A DNA stretch of 64,000 nt, taken from the NCBI GenBank assembly GCA_031308135.1, contig JAHLJT010002630.1, forward strand, positions 97,384,141 to 97,448,140. Reading direction: 5' to 3'. Shown here piece by piece: positions 21,471 to 29,613 of the stretch. The notes under the pieces are model-generated. The model was not told where the DNA came from. It ran no database searches and was given only the letters and a program-made list of their open reading frames with translations. Position 1 is the stretch's first letter, and each line of letters opens with the position of its first letter. Source of the stretch: Acheta domesticus. Taxonomy: Eukaryota > Arthropoda > Insecta > Orthoptera > Gryllidae. Both the position numbers and the translations under genes were made by a program.

Positions 21471-22074
21471 CGCGGGTAGTGGTGGTGGTGGTGGGGGTTC
21501 ACTCACAAGCTATGTGCTGTCCGTCCCTCCGGGCACGTATACCTTGGAAGACATCAATCGTCATATCTCGAACATCCTGCAACAACAGTTTCCCACTGAC
21601 TTTGTGGGTAAGAAGCACTTTTTCGATTTGGCGGCGGACTCGCATACGAACAGAGTGCGCGTCAACACTTCCTTCACGCTACGTTTCGACCACGCCAAAT
21701 ACATTGGTCCTCTCCTCGGATTTTCAAGGACGGTGACACCCACACTTTTTGGCAAGTACGTGTCATCCGAGACTTCACCGAATATCGTTAAAGATTTTGA
21801 AGTGTTCGTGACGTGTAACGTGATCGAAAGCGGGTATATAAACAATCGGAAAGCGCACGTGCTGTATCAGTTCCACGTGACCGACTTTCCTGCCGCCATC
21901 ATTGAAGAAAGGCCGAGCGAAAGAATCTATCACCGTGTCACGCGAAATTGGATCGACGAGTTATCGATTCGACTCGAGAACGTGGAGGGTCAATTGGTGC
22001 CGTTGAACTCGGAAACACCGCTGTCGTGTACCTTACTCGTACGTCCCAGAATCAACAGCAGCAGCAGCCTATGA
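21454..22074 (+). CDS. Polinton minor capsid (penton-like) protein, possibly N-truncated
   Basis: Open frame of 206 codons. After a Gly-rich start (a GGT/GGG repeat) it reads VPPGTYTLEDINRHI, then IGPLLGFSRTVT, CNVIESGYINNRKAH, and IDELSIRLENVEGQLVPLN, the order of conserved blocks in Polinton single-jelly-roll minor capsid proteins. These form the five-fold vertices. Family members usually have a longer N-terminus ahead of the PPGTY block. Here the ATG lies in the duplicated promoter sequence and is followed by a Gly microsatellite, so the original N-terminus may have been lost or replaced. Confidence 0.7.
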   Translation: MKVKENAGSGGGGGGSLTSYVLSVPPGTYTLEDINRHISNILQQQFPTDFVGKKHFFDLAADSHTNRVRVNTSFTLRFDHAKYIGPLLGFSRTVTPTLFGKYVSSETSPNIVKDFEVFVTCNVIESGYINNRKAHVLYQFHVTDFPAAIIEERPSERIYHRVTRNWIDELSIRLENVEGQLVPLNSETPLSCTLLVRPRINSSSSL

Positions 22075-22088
22075 AGGAGAAGCAGCGA

Positions 22089-22095
22089 TATAAAA
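22089..22095 (+). promoter_or_regulatory. TATA box upstream of major capsid gene
   Basis: TATAAAA, about 140 bp before the ATG of the major capsid gene and just after the stop of the minor capsid gene. The position and consensus fit a gene-specific polymerase II promoter. It is inferred from sequence only. Confidence 0.5.
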
Positions 22096-22230
22096 TGCAG
22101 CCCGTTTCGCGGCCGAGGCACAGAGTGCTTTGTCCGCTCACCACGCTCACATCGTCTAGTCAGCGCATCCTACGAGCTACACTATTGTTTCGAATAAAAG
22201 AAGAAGAAAAACGACATACCGCCGAAGAGA

Positions 22231-23195
22231 ATGAAGAGCCCCCAAGCTTATGCTACGACGGAAATCGTGGACAAACACGCGGTCGACATTCTCCACAGGA
22301 AGAATTTAAAACACCACATCGTCAACGAAGCTGTTCACGAACACTTTCCGTACATTAAATCGTTTGGTCAAAACGACGAAATTCGCATTACTATCATGAA
22401 TAAGGACGCCGTTCTCTTACCTTGCGAGAGTTCGCTCGTCATCGCGGGATATGCCGTCAAAAATCGATGTCTCACGATGATAATCGATGTCTCACGACGA
22501 AAGTGGAATCGCCGAACGAAACAACGATTACCGTGACGGACGTGATTTGGAGAATGCCTCATTTGACGCTGAGCGATGCTGCTTCCCTCGCGGTGACGAG
22601 AGTACTGGACAGCCGGCGGCCGATCCCCCTGCAATTCAGACGATGGGAAATTCACGAATACCCTAACGTTCCAAGCGGAGGAAAGGGACCGTTTCAGTGG
22701 ACGGTAAAGACTGCCGCAAAAGAGGACAATCCCCTGTACATTTTCTTTGGAATGCAAACGGGGAAAGACGCGAACCTGAAACAGAATTCGGGCGAATTCG
22801 ACGGTAACGATATGGCAAGAGCAAAACTGTATTTAAACGACGAGTTTTACCCTTATTCCGAACTTCAATGCAACGTAAAATTTTATACCGCAGATGACAA
22901 ATGGCACCCGTATCTCTATGAAATGATGCAAAAAGCGGAACGTTCTTACTACAATCGCAATCCCATATCGAATATGGAATATTGGTATTTGAATAGTTGG
23001 TTTCCAATTATCGTATGGGACGTCTCCGCCAGGGCGTCTGCCGTCCTCCCCTCGCAAACCGACATCAAGATCACGTGGAAAACGGGTACAGCTATGCCAG
23101 CAAACGTCACGGCGTATTGTCTCATTATCTACAAAACGGAAGTGCTGTACGCACCAATCGACGACTTTGTGGTGAAGAAAAACGTCATGGTATAA
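22231..23195 (+). pseudogene. Polinton major capsid protein (double jelly-roll), internally deleted
   Basis: The first piece, from ATG 22231 to about 22470, contains the N-terminal block ending in LPCESSLVIAGYAV. The second piece, in another frame from about 22500 to 23195, contains TVTDVIWRMPHL, IPLQFRRWEIHEYP, YIFFGMQTG, YLNDEFYPYSE and the C-terminal AYCLIIYKTEVLYAP, all capsid hallmarks. Family proteins have a substantially longer stretch between these blocks (most of the first jelly roll), which is missing here. The join carries a 20-bp tandem duplication (22462-22499) and a change of frame. The product could not form a normal hexon-like capsomer. Confidence 0.85.
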
Positions 23196-23249
23196 GAAGT
23201 CGCGTGTTTCGCTCGGCGCCTTCATTTCTTGTCCTTCCTTCACGAGAGG

Positions 23250-23762
23250 ATGATTCGCGTCAGTCGCGGAAAGGAGAGTGCAGAAGAAGACGAACATCCA
23301 TCGTCTTCGCCTGGTGAAGACGAAGAAGAAGTGGGGGGTTCGTCTTCTTACGATTCGCACCTCGCATCAGTTTTTGGAACGGTGGACGGTGTAGAGAACA
23401 TGGTGGATGAGGAGGTGAGATCAGCGACTCCACCACCTTCACCACCTCTCGATTTTCCTTCTGCATGCAGTCATCCACGTTCGCTGCATTGTACATCGAA
23501 AAGGAAGAAGAATGGCGGGAAGGTCGCAAAACCAAAAGAGCGAAAGAAGAAAACAACATCATCGACTCGGCGTCGACTGAACAACAGGAAGAAGACGACA
23601 GACCGAACGACGCCACCAACCTCACCGGATACGGTCTGCTGCCATCTTCTTCCTCTGGAAACGGTCAGCGAATGCGCGCGCAACGCGGCAGAATGGTTAG
23701 CGAGAGCGGTCGAGATGACGATTGCATCGATGGCGGCCTCCAGCGCAGACAATGGTCATTAA
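23250..23762 (+). CDS. Polinton ORF, disordered Ser/Lys/Glu-rich protein of unknown function
   Basis: From the ATG at 23250, 170 codons. The N-terminal half is acidic and Ser/Pro-rich (EDEHPSSSPGEDEEEVGGSS), followed by a strongly basic centre (KRKKNGGKVAKPKERKKKTT, then RRRLNNRKK) and a short helical C-terminus (ECARNAAEWLARAVEMTIAS). It resembles a disordered nucleic-acid-binding or capsid-core protein by composition only; no family was recognised. It sits between the major capsid and ATPase genes, where small virion-associated genes often lie. It is intact. Confidence 0.55.
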   Translation: MIRVSRGKESAEEDEHPSSSPGEDEEEVGGSSSYDSHLASVFGTVDGVENMVDEEVRSATPPPSPPLDFPSACSHPRSLHCTSKRKKNGGKVAKPKERKKKTTSSTRRRLNNRKKTTDRTTPPTSPDTVCCHLLPLETVSECARNAAEWLARAVEMTIASMAASSADNGH

Positions 23763-23941
23763 CATGTAAACATTTTGAAAGGCTCAATAAAAACACATGA
23801 TTCTATTTGGAGTTTTTTTTCCTCGTCGTCCTTTACACGCGCCGAGTAGTCATCCTTCCCCTTCCCCCTCTCTCCCCTTTAAATCTCCTGTTTTAAAACA
23901 GAGCGTCCTTCGAAGAACAACAGTCTCTCGCACGGGTTGTG

Positions 23942-24649
23942 ATGATGGACGTTGTTCAACAATCGACGACACTTCCCGTCGTGAACGTGACGGCCTTATG
24001 GCGCGGACAAGAGGACGAGGCAAAGAGTCGACACGGGCCGCTTTTCCCCGATAGCGTGCGCGCTCTTATCGTGGGACCTTCCGGTTGCGGCAAGGTCGTC
24101 TCGCTTCTCACCGGCCAGTTCGGGCTGGCGTTCCGCAACGTGTATTTATATTCCACCACAGACACGCAGCCCATGTACGCGTACTTGAAGCAAGTCTGCG
24201 ACGGAATCGCACCGTTTCATTCGTTTACGCAGCACGATAGCATCGTGCCCCCGGCCGAGGCGTCCCCCGACAGCGTTTTCATTTTCGACGACATCGCCAC
24301 CGAAAAACAAGACTGCATCAAAGCCTACTTTGCGGCCGGAAGACACAAACACACGGACGTGCTCTATCTCTGTCAAACGTACACCAAAATTCCCAAGCAG
24401 TTGATACGTGATAACGCGAATATGATTGTCATCTTCCGGCAAGACGACAACAACCTCGAGTACATTTACAAAGAACACGTCGGAAACGATTTTAGGACTT
24501 TCCACGATTTTAAGGCTCTGTGCGCCGACGTGTGGAACACAGACCGGTTTGCTTTTGTGGTGATCTGCAAACCTAGTGCGCTTCAACAGGGACGATACCG
24601 ATCGGGCTTCGACCGGTTTCTCGTGCCGACGCACGTGGAGGGGACGTAA
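23942..24649 (+). CDS. FtsK/HerA-type genome-packaging ATPase, altered Walker A
   Basis: Open frame of 235 codons from ATG 23942 (an ATG-ATG pair). Walker A is VGPSGCGKVVSL; Walker B is SVFIFDDI with the two acidic residues present; a later conserved block reads YLCQTYTKIPKQLIRDN. It is about the usual length of Polinton packaging ATPases, which drive genome encapsidation. The residue after the Walker A lysine, normally Thr or Ser, is Val. This should impair magnesium coordination, so ATPase activity is doubtful although the frame is intact. It follows the capsid genes on the same strand. Confidence 0.9.
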   Translation: MMDVVQQSTTLPVVNVTALWRGQEDEAKSRHGPLFPDSVRALIVGPSGCGKVVSLLTGQFGLAFRNVYLYSTTDTQPMYAYLKQVCDGIAPFHSFTQHDSIVPPAEASPDSVFIFDDIATEKQDCIKAYFAAGRHKHTDVLYLCQTYTKIPKQLIRDNANMIVIFRQDDNNLEYIYKEHVGNDFRTFHDFKALCADVWNTDRFAFVVICKPSALQQGRYRSGFDRFLVPTHVEGT

Positions 24650-24705
24650 AGTTTTAGGGGAAGGTTACAAATCACTGCTTTCGCAACTAGACTTCACTCT
24701 GCGCC

Positions 24706-25303
24706 ATGGTGTACGTGCGACAGCATTTCAATGTCGCGCGAGCGCGGCGGGGGGGACGACGCGGAAGAGGCATCATAGGACGGGTGCTAAATCGGTCGAT
24801 AGACAAACTTGATAGACGGTGGCTATCAATTTTGCGGACCCGGTACGAAGCTCATGAAGAGACTGCAAAGAGGCGACCGCAGTATTAATCCTTTGGACGC
24901 AGCGTGTCGAGAGCACGACATCGCCTACCACAACTACAAAGGAGGTGAGGAACGTAAAAGGGCGGACGAAGCGCTCGCCAAAGCAGCGTGGGAGCGGGTC
25001 AAGTCCAGCGACGCGAGTCTCGGTGAAAGAGCTGCCGCGCTCGGTGTGGCGGGTGCGATGAAAGTGAAATCCAAAATAGGGGTGCGCGTGAGAAACATAA
25101 AAACCACTTCGAGGCACGTGAGAAGAAGAAAAGCTGGCAGTGAAACAAGACAACAGTCCAAAAGACCAAAGCGAGACTTGAAGACGCTTCACGCGCTTGA
25201 GCAAGCGAAAAAGAGCTTGCGCGAAAAGACAACGCGTCGTCCTCCTTTCTCACCGCCCGCTCCCCTTCGATCCGACACACCGGAAGAGAGGTTGAAAATG
25301 TAA
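24706..25303 (+). pseudogene. PLA2-like (parvovirus VP1-type) domain protein, frameshifted
   Basis: A short basic leader from ATG 24706 (ARARRGGRRGRG) is in a different frame from the domain that follows (from about 24809). The domain shows YQFCGPGTKL (calcium loop) and DAACREHDIAYHNY (the His-Asp catalytic pair of the phospholipase A2 family). Proteins of this kind in Polintons and parvoviruses are capsid-associated lipases thought to act on host membranes. A helical, lysine-rich tail follows (TLHALEQAKKSLREK). The frame change lies at about 24790-24809, and the domain frame has no ATG before its calcium loop, so the gene is probably broken. Confidence 0.8.
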
Positions 25304-26021
25304 CATACCACCACCATCTTCCGTTCAACCTTCCACGCGTGTTCCTATCAAACCGGAATCGAGTGAAGAAGAAGAAGATTCCATCTTCGATACCACAGAC
25401 GAAGATTGGAACGCAGCAAGAAATAGAGATGTTCGCAGTCAACATTATCATCAATTGGTAAACTATTTGCAAAATGCTGCAATCGGTGTAGGAGATACCA
25501 CGTACGGACCGTACTATATAGGAGGGCGACCTCAAATCGGTAACGCCGTCATAGAGCTTTACCCGGACGAGGAAGCATTCTCCGTTCAGGGACATAAATT
25601 CTACCCAGAGCCAGGCCTCCTCGAACTACTTTTCGAGCAACGACCCAATCGGAGAGATGTCACGAAAGACGATTTGAAGAAATACAAAAAGATTCTCGAA
25701 TTGTCTTCCGCACACAAGGTGAATTACAGATCAAATTTACACTTTAACACAAAGGATAATAGACTGAAATATCGTGAAATTATCTCGCCTCTTTTCGCAG
25801 GGGAAAGGCGAAGCAAAAGACTTGAAATGATGAAACGAAAGAGAACGGGGAGGGGACTACGTTTTGTGACGGCGCCAGACTACAAATATTGGCGCGATCC
25901 GAACACGCTCGTGGAGAGGCTGCGTCTCTTACACGCTTCGCGGGCCGCCGGTAACAACGGACTCGACGGAGAAATAGTAGAAATAGAAGATGAATTGCGT
26001 GACGCCGGTATTATCGCTTAG
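25296..26021 (+). CDS. Conserved Polinton protein, DUF8207-like, start uncertain
   Basis: Open from 25296 to 26021 with no ATG before the conserved region. It is therefore either continuous with the upstream PLA2 gene through a frame change near 25295, or has lost its start. Features: an acidic segment (PESSEEEEDSIFDTTDEDW), then DTTYGPYYIGG, GLLELLFEQRP, DDLKKYKKILELSSAHKVNY, and the C-terminal block YWRDPNTLVERLRLLHASRA followed by an E-rich helix ending RDAGIIA. This block order is found in a recurrent protein of arthropod Polintons that I associate with DUF8207. Its function is unknown. Confidence 0.6.
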   Translation, partial: KCNIPPPSSVQPSTRVPIKPESSEEEEDSIFDTTDEDWNAARNRDVRSQHYHQLVNYLQNAAIGVGDTTYGPYYIGGRPQIGNAVIELYPDEEAFSVQGHKFYPEPGLLELLFEQRPNRRDVTKDDLKKYKKILELSSAHKVNYRSNLHFNTKDNRLKYREIISPLFAGERRSKRLEMMKRKRTGRGLRFVTAPDYKYWRDPNTLVERLRLLHASRAAGNNGLDGEIVEIEDELRDAGIIA

Positions 26022-26032
26022 CTCCTCTGGCC

Positions 26033-27010
26033 ATGCAGAAGAATAAGAAGACGACCTCCGTTCGACAAGGACTCGCTGCGGAATTGCATGCGCCTGCCCG
26101 TCGTCGTTACACAAGGCGGCGGACGATCACGAAAGGATTCGATGATTTGTGGCAAGCCGACCTGGTCGACATCCGTACTCCAAAAGTAATCGAGGGATGC
26201 GTTACATTCTCACCGTCATCGACGTGTACAGCAAGTACGCCTGGGCGGAAGCGATAAAGAAAAAGACCGGAGCGGAAGTCAAGGCTTTCGACCGCATCGT
26301 GACGTCGAGCGGCCGAGAGCCCCGCTTCCTGCAAACCTATCAAGGCACCGAGTTTTACAATACCGCGCTCAACAAGTGGCTCCGAGAGCGCGACATTCAT
26401 CATTATTCCACCTTTTCCAACGTGAAGGCCGCCGTCGTCGAACGTTTCAATCGAACGCTCAAAGAGCGGATGTGGAGGCGTTTCACCGCCGAGGGGACGC
26501 GACGCTGCACCCTCATGCTCCCCACCCTTCTCCGAGATTACAACAATACCAAACATCAAACGATCGGCATGAAACCGAAAGACGTGAAAGACGACAGCCT
26601 CATGCGCACGGTGTACGACCGAGTGAAAATGCTCGATCCGCGTCTCCTGAGGAACAATCGATTTCGAGTCGGCGATATCGTTCGGGTGAGCACGTACAAG
26701 AGCTCGCCGTTTAGGAAAGGCTACGAAGCGCGATGGGGCACCGAACTCTTTAAAATCGTTCGTGTGCACCTCTCGAATCCCGTCACGTACTCGCTAGAAG
26801 ACCTGAAAGGCGAAACGATCAAGGGGCGCTTCTACACCGAAGAATTGCATCGCACGCGATATCCAGATCGCTATTTAGTCGAGCGCGTCGTACGGAAAAA
26901 GGGTCCGCTTCGCCTCGTGAAATGGCTGGTTTCGACTCGCGTCATAATTCGTGGGTGCATGCGAGAGACATTGAAGGCGGAAAACCGAAGAGTCCTTGAA
27001 GTGTGTGGGG
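26033..27010 (+). pseudogene. Polinton integrase (RVE type with chromodomain), broken
   Basis: The retroviral-type integrase that inserts the element. The first part, from the ATG at 26033, carries the first catalytic Asp (DLWQADLVDI). A frameshift at about 26180-26200 moves the rest to a second frame (YILTVIDVYSKYAWAEAI, then LQTYQGTEFYN, then AAVVERFNRTLKERMW with the catalytic Glu). At the second catalytic Asp position, in the LQT.QGTEF block, the residue is Tyr. Another frame change near 26928 displaces the end of the C-terminal chromodomain-like segment (KGYEARWGTELFKI, then TYSLEDLKGETIKG). The protein is inactive on three counts. Confidence 0.9.
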
Positions 27011-27060
27011 GGAACGATAAGAGACGCAATCCACTTCCTGTCTGCTGTCGTCAACACGCG

Positions 27061-27097
27061 TGTATAAGAAAGCTGACGGTAGCACGACGATCGTCAG
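27061..27097 (+). promoter_or_regulatory. TATA box and TCAGT initiator for the 27125 ORF
   Basis: TATAAG at 27062 is followed about 29 bases later by TCAGT (27093-27097), the arthropod initiator consensus, and then by the ATG at 27125. It lies inside the out-of-frame tail of the integrase region, suggesting independent transcription of the downstream genes. Confidence 0.5.
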
Positions 27098-27124
27098 TCC
27101 TTGTGCGAGAGAGTTGCTTTCCGC

Positions 27125-27532
27125 ATGTGCGCCACCAATCCGTTTCTGTACATCTACAGTGTTGTATGCGGAAGCATGATGCGCTACGTGAGAAATGCTT
27201 TACATTCAAAATTCGCCACGGAACGACCGCCTCCTCCTGAACAGGACTACTCGTTAAAAGAAACTAATGAACGGCTGGAAAGCATCCATGTGTTGAGTGT
27301 GGAGGAAACGTGGGACGAAGCCGCCGAGGAGACTGCTGCGCGGACGGCGACGGCGATGGCGACACCGACCGAGACAGCGGCGGCGTGCGACGAGGACGAT
27401 GACGTTGCGTCGACATCGTCCGCAGCGTGGCACGAGAACGAAGTCTTTGTCGAGCGTGAGGTGAAACCGCTCTATAGAAACGCTCGTCGTTCAAGAAGAA
27501 TAAGAAAAAGAAGACAGATCCTTCAACCATGA
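27125..27532 (+). CDS. Polinton accessory ORF of unknown function
   Basis: From ATG 27125, 135 codons. It has a hydrophobic, Tyr-containing N-terminus (NPFLYIYSVVCGSMMRYV) that may be a membrane-associated or signal-like segment. A Thr/Ala/Glu-rich acidic middle (EETWDEAAEETAARTATAMA) follows, then a very basic C-terminus (RNARRSRRIRKRRQ). No family was recognised. The last codons overlap the next gene: its TGA shares bases with the downstream ATG (ATGA at 27529-27532). The frame is intact. Confidence 0.5.
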   Translation: MCATNPFLYIYSVVCGSMMRYVRNALHSKFATERPPPPEQDYSLKETNERLESIHVLSVEETWDEAAEETAARTATAMATPTETAAACDEDDDVASTSSAAWHENEVFVEREVKPLYRNARRSRRIRKRRQILQP

Positions 27533-28062
27533 CCCCGCAGGTCCATCGCGGACCCACAGCTGTCGTGGATCTGCAAGGTTATACTCTCGACAGACGCTTC
27601 AACATCAAAGTGTTGACCGTCATACGCCAATCAAAAGACAATGACGATCCTGATCGACTCATTCAGACATTCATTTTTCGTCCACCGCGACCTTTCCATA
27701 CATTGACCAGCGACGCCAAGAAACATGTGGAGTGGATCAAAAACTACCATCCCGCCACACCGCCGTGGAGTAGTGGGAGTTACAATTATGACGACAGAGC
27801 TTCTGTGATTAGGTCAGCATTAAAAGGTGCGACAACATTATACGTCAAGGGAGGTGAGAAGAAAAGGTGGTTGGAGGAGTACATGGAAGGAGAAGGCTGC
27901 TGCGTTCTCGATCTCGAGGAGTTCGGGTGTCCTCCGCTACACGAGTGCTTACACGCGGTCCGCGACATCTACGCTTGCGGTGACATCAGCCTAGCTGGGC
28001 GAAACGTCATCGCTCTCTACGAATATTTGCGTACTTACTGTGACAAGTGGGCAGACATCTAG
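27529..28062 (+). CDS. Conserved Polinton-associated protein (possible degenerate nuclease-fold)
   Basis: Intact frame of 177 codons, start overlapping the previous stop. Conserved-looking blocks: VVDLQGYTLDRRFNIKVLTV, FIFRPPRPFHTL, HVEWIKNYHPATPPW, TLYVKGGEKKRWLEEYM, CVLDLEEFGCPPLHECLHA. I recognise this as a protein family recurrent in arthropod genomes and Polintons. The pattern (a beta strand starting with an Asp, later YVKG-x-EK-x-x-WL, then a D-L-E-x-x-x-C-P-x-L block) resembles an RNase H-like or DEDD-exonuclease layout with substitutions. That comparison is inference. Function is not established. Confidence 0.6.
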   Translation: MTPQVHRGPTAVVDLQGYTLDRRFNIKVLTVIRQSKDNDDPDRLIQTFIFRPPRPFHTLTSDAKKHVEWIKNYHPATPPWSSGSYNYDDRASVIRSALKGATTLYVKGGEKKRWLEEYMEGEGCCVLDLEEFGCPPLHECLHAVRDIYACGDISLAGRNVIALYEYLRTYCDKWADI

Positions 28063-28143
28063 GCGGATGTTCGCTTCCGTTCGACGACGATAAAAACTCG
28101 CGCACTTTTAAGGTCGCTCTCCGCCGCTGCGCTCATCATTACG

Positions 28144-28668
28144 ATGCAGAGCGTTCCGTCGTACACAACCGCCAGTATGCCCGGACCGCTGGAGCGCATC
28201 AGACAAGAGACGCGCGAAGACATCGAGCGCGCCCTCCGAAAGTTGCGTGAAGTCAACGGTGCGTTTACACTTCTCGACTCGGAGACATTGAGTCAATTGC
28301 CGATCGAATTTTTGTGTCATTGGGTGCAGCAGGTGGAGCGCGTTTTCGAGAAACTTCCTGAAGCCACCCGACAACACCCTTGTGTTCAAGAACTTCGTGC
28401 GTGTAAGGAGCATTGGAATCGCGGACGCACGCGCATCGACGGACCGCCGCCGCCGAAGCGAAACTGCCGCTTTTGCATCGCTCTCCGCCAGCCTTGCCGA
28501 CAACACTACTCGGAGGACGACGACAACGCCCCGTCGAGGAAAACGTGTCCTTCGTGTCGAGTCGAGGACTTTGCCGTCTGCTTGCATCACAACAGCGGAC
28601 CTCCGGTGTTGAAAGAAGATTGCGTATACTGTAAACTTGTCTTGAACTGTGAAATGAAAAAAATATGA
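28144..28668 (+). CDS. Polinton cysteine-rich accessory protein, unknown
   Basis: From ATG 28144, 174 codons. The N-terminal two-thirds is helical (RIRQETREDIERALRKLREV, then FLCHWVQQVERVFEKLP). The C-terminal third has a run of paired Cys/His: NCRFCIALRQPCRQH, then KTCPSCRVEDFAVCLHH, then DCVYCKLVLNC. This is enough for two or three zinc-binding sites, though the spacing does not match RING, PHD or C2H2 as I know them. It is intact and next to the tandem-RING gene, so both may be host-manipulation genes. No family recognised. Confidence 0.55.
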   Translation: MQSVPSYTTASMPGPLERIRQETREDIERALRKLREVNGAFTLLDSETLSQLPIEFLCHWVQQVERVFEKLPEATRQHPCVQELRACKEHWNRGRTRIDGPPPPKRNCRFCIALRQPCRQHYSEDDDNAPSRKTCPSCRVEDFAVCLHHNSGPPVLKEDCVYCKLVLNCEMKKI

Positions 28669-28772
28669 GCTGCCTAGATAGCATCGCGACCGGACTTGTT
28701 CTTCTGAACTTTGCGTGTTCGCTGCTCTTATCTGCTTAGCGCTGTGAAGTGAAACAATTAAAACGGGGAACG

Positions 28773-29543
28773 ATGTCATCGCCTCTTCCGCCCCCTTTCG
28801 TGGTAGTGTCTGAAGACGAAGCATTGCGCATCTGCATCTTATGTCACAACGATGACACTCCCTCTCGTACAATGGCGCTCACGCCATGCAATCACATGTT
28901 TTGTATTACGTGTATAGGAACGTGGTTAAACGTGTCCAACACGTGTCCTACGTGTCGCACCGTCCTTAAACCTCCACTCGAACCGCCTCCTTTCGTGGAA
29001 GTGTCTGAAGACGAAGCATCACACATCAATGAATATTGCAACATATGTCTCAACGATGACACTCCTCCTCCTAGAATGGCGCGCACGCCATGCAATCACT
29101 TGTTTTGTCTTGCATGTATAGAAAGGTGGTTAAACAGGACCAACACGTGTCCTTATTGTCGCCGCGTCTTAAAACCTCCACTCGAACGCGAAAGACACCG
29201 CGCTTTTCCGAATCTAGTGGAAGACGTCATGGCATCGATGGTGGATGACGCATACATTATACAAACGATCGTCCATCTCTGCACCGCCATGTGCACACTT
29301 CCCCCACCCATGAAGCCAACGGTTTTCCAGATTCTGCGAGCTCTGCAACACGTGCTCGTTCGACGACGCATGGAACGAGTTCGGGAAACGGTTCGACGAC
29401 GTGCTGCTGCAACAACTCGTCACGCCGTGCCCGATTTAACTGAACGACTCAATTTGTATATTCCTCTTATCGACGAACCCAGTGACGACAGCGCAGAAAT
29501 CATCTCTTCCGAGCCCAGTAACGAATGCTCTGAGGAAGAGTAG
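28773..29543 (+). CDS. Tandem RING-finger protein (E3 ubiquitin ligase-like)
   Basis: From ATG 28773, 256 codons. Two C3HC4-type RING fingers lie in tandem. The first reads CILC, CNHMFCITC, then TCPTC; the second reads CNICL, CNHLFCLAC, then TCPYCRR. Each is preceded by a near-identical PPPFV.VSEDEA linker and followed by a V-L-K-P-P-L-E segment, so one unit was duplicated within the gene. All eight zinc ligands are present in both. The C-terminal half is helical, Arg-rich and ends in an acidic Ser/Glu tail. RING fingers recruit E2 enzymes for ubiquitylation; large DNA viruses often use them against host proteins. RING genes are not part of the core Polinton set. The frame is intact. Confidence 0.85.
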   Translation: MSSPLPPPFVVVSEDEALRICILCHNDDTPSRTMALTPCNHMFCITCIGTWLNVSNTCPTCRTVLKPPLEPPPFVEVSEDEASHINEYCNICLNDDTPPPRMARTPCNHLFCLACIERWLNRTNTCPYCRRVLKPPLERERHRAFPNLVEDVMASMVDDAYIIQTIVHLCTAMCTLPPPMKPTVFQILRALQHVLVRRRMERVRETVRRRAAATTRHAVPDLTERLNLYIPLIDEPSDDSAEIISSEPSNECSEEE

Positions 29544-29547
29544 GATG

Positions 29548-29608
29548 TGACGTCATCACATCCGCCGCCGATTATAAAACGCCGCGGTGAAACGCTGCCG
29601 CTGTCAGT
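29548..29608 (+). promoter_or_regulatory. CRE, TATA box and initiator for the fibre-like gene
   Basis: TGACGTCA (29548-29555) sits inside a longer palindrome, followed by TATAAAA (29573-29579) and TCAGT (29604-29608), 31 bases from TATA to initiator. The ATG is at 29614. This is a complete insect-type core promoter in only 65 bases between two genes, with the same CRE octamer as the element's TIRs. Confidence 0.65.
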
Positions 29609-29613
29609 TCATC

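Noticed and set aside
24576..24812. ORF overlapping the end of the ATPase gene
   Set aside because: It is an out-of-frame shadow of the ATPase and the PLA2 leader.
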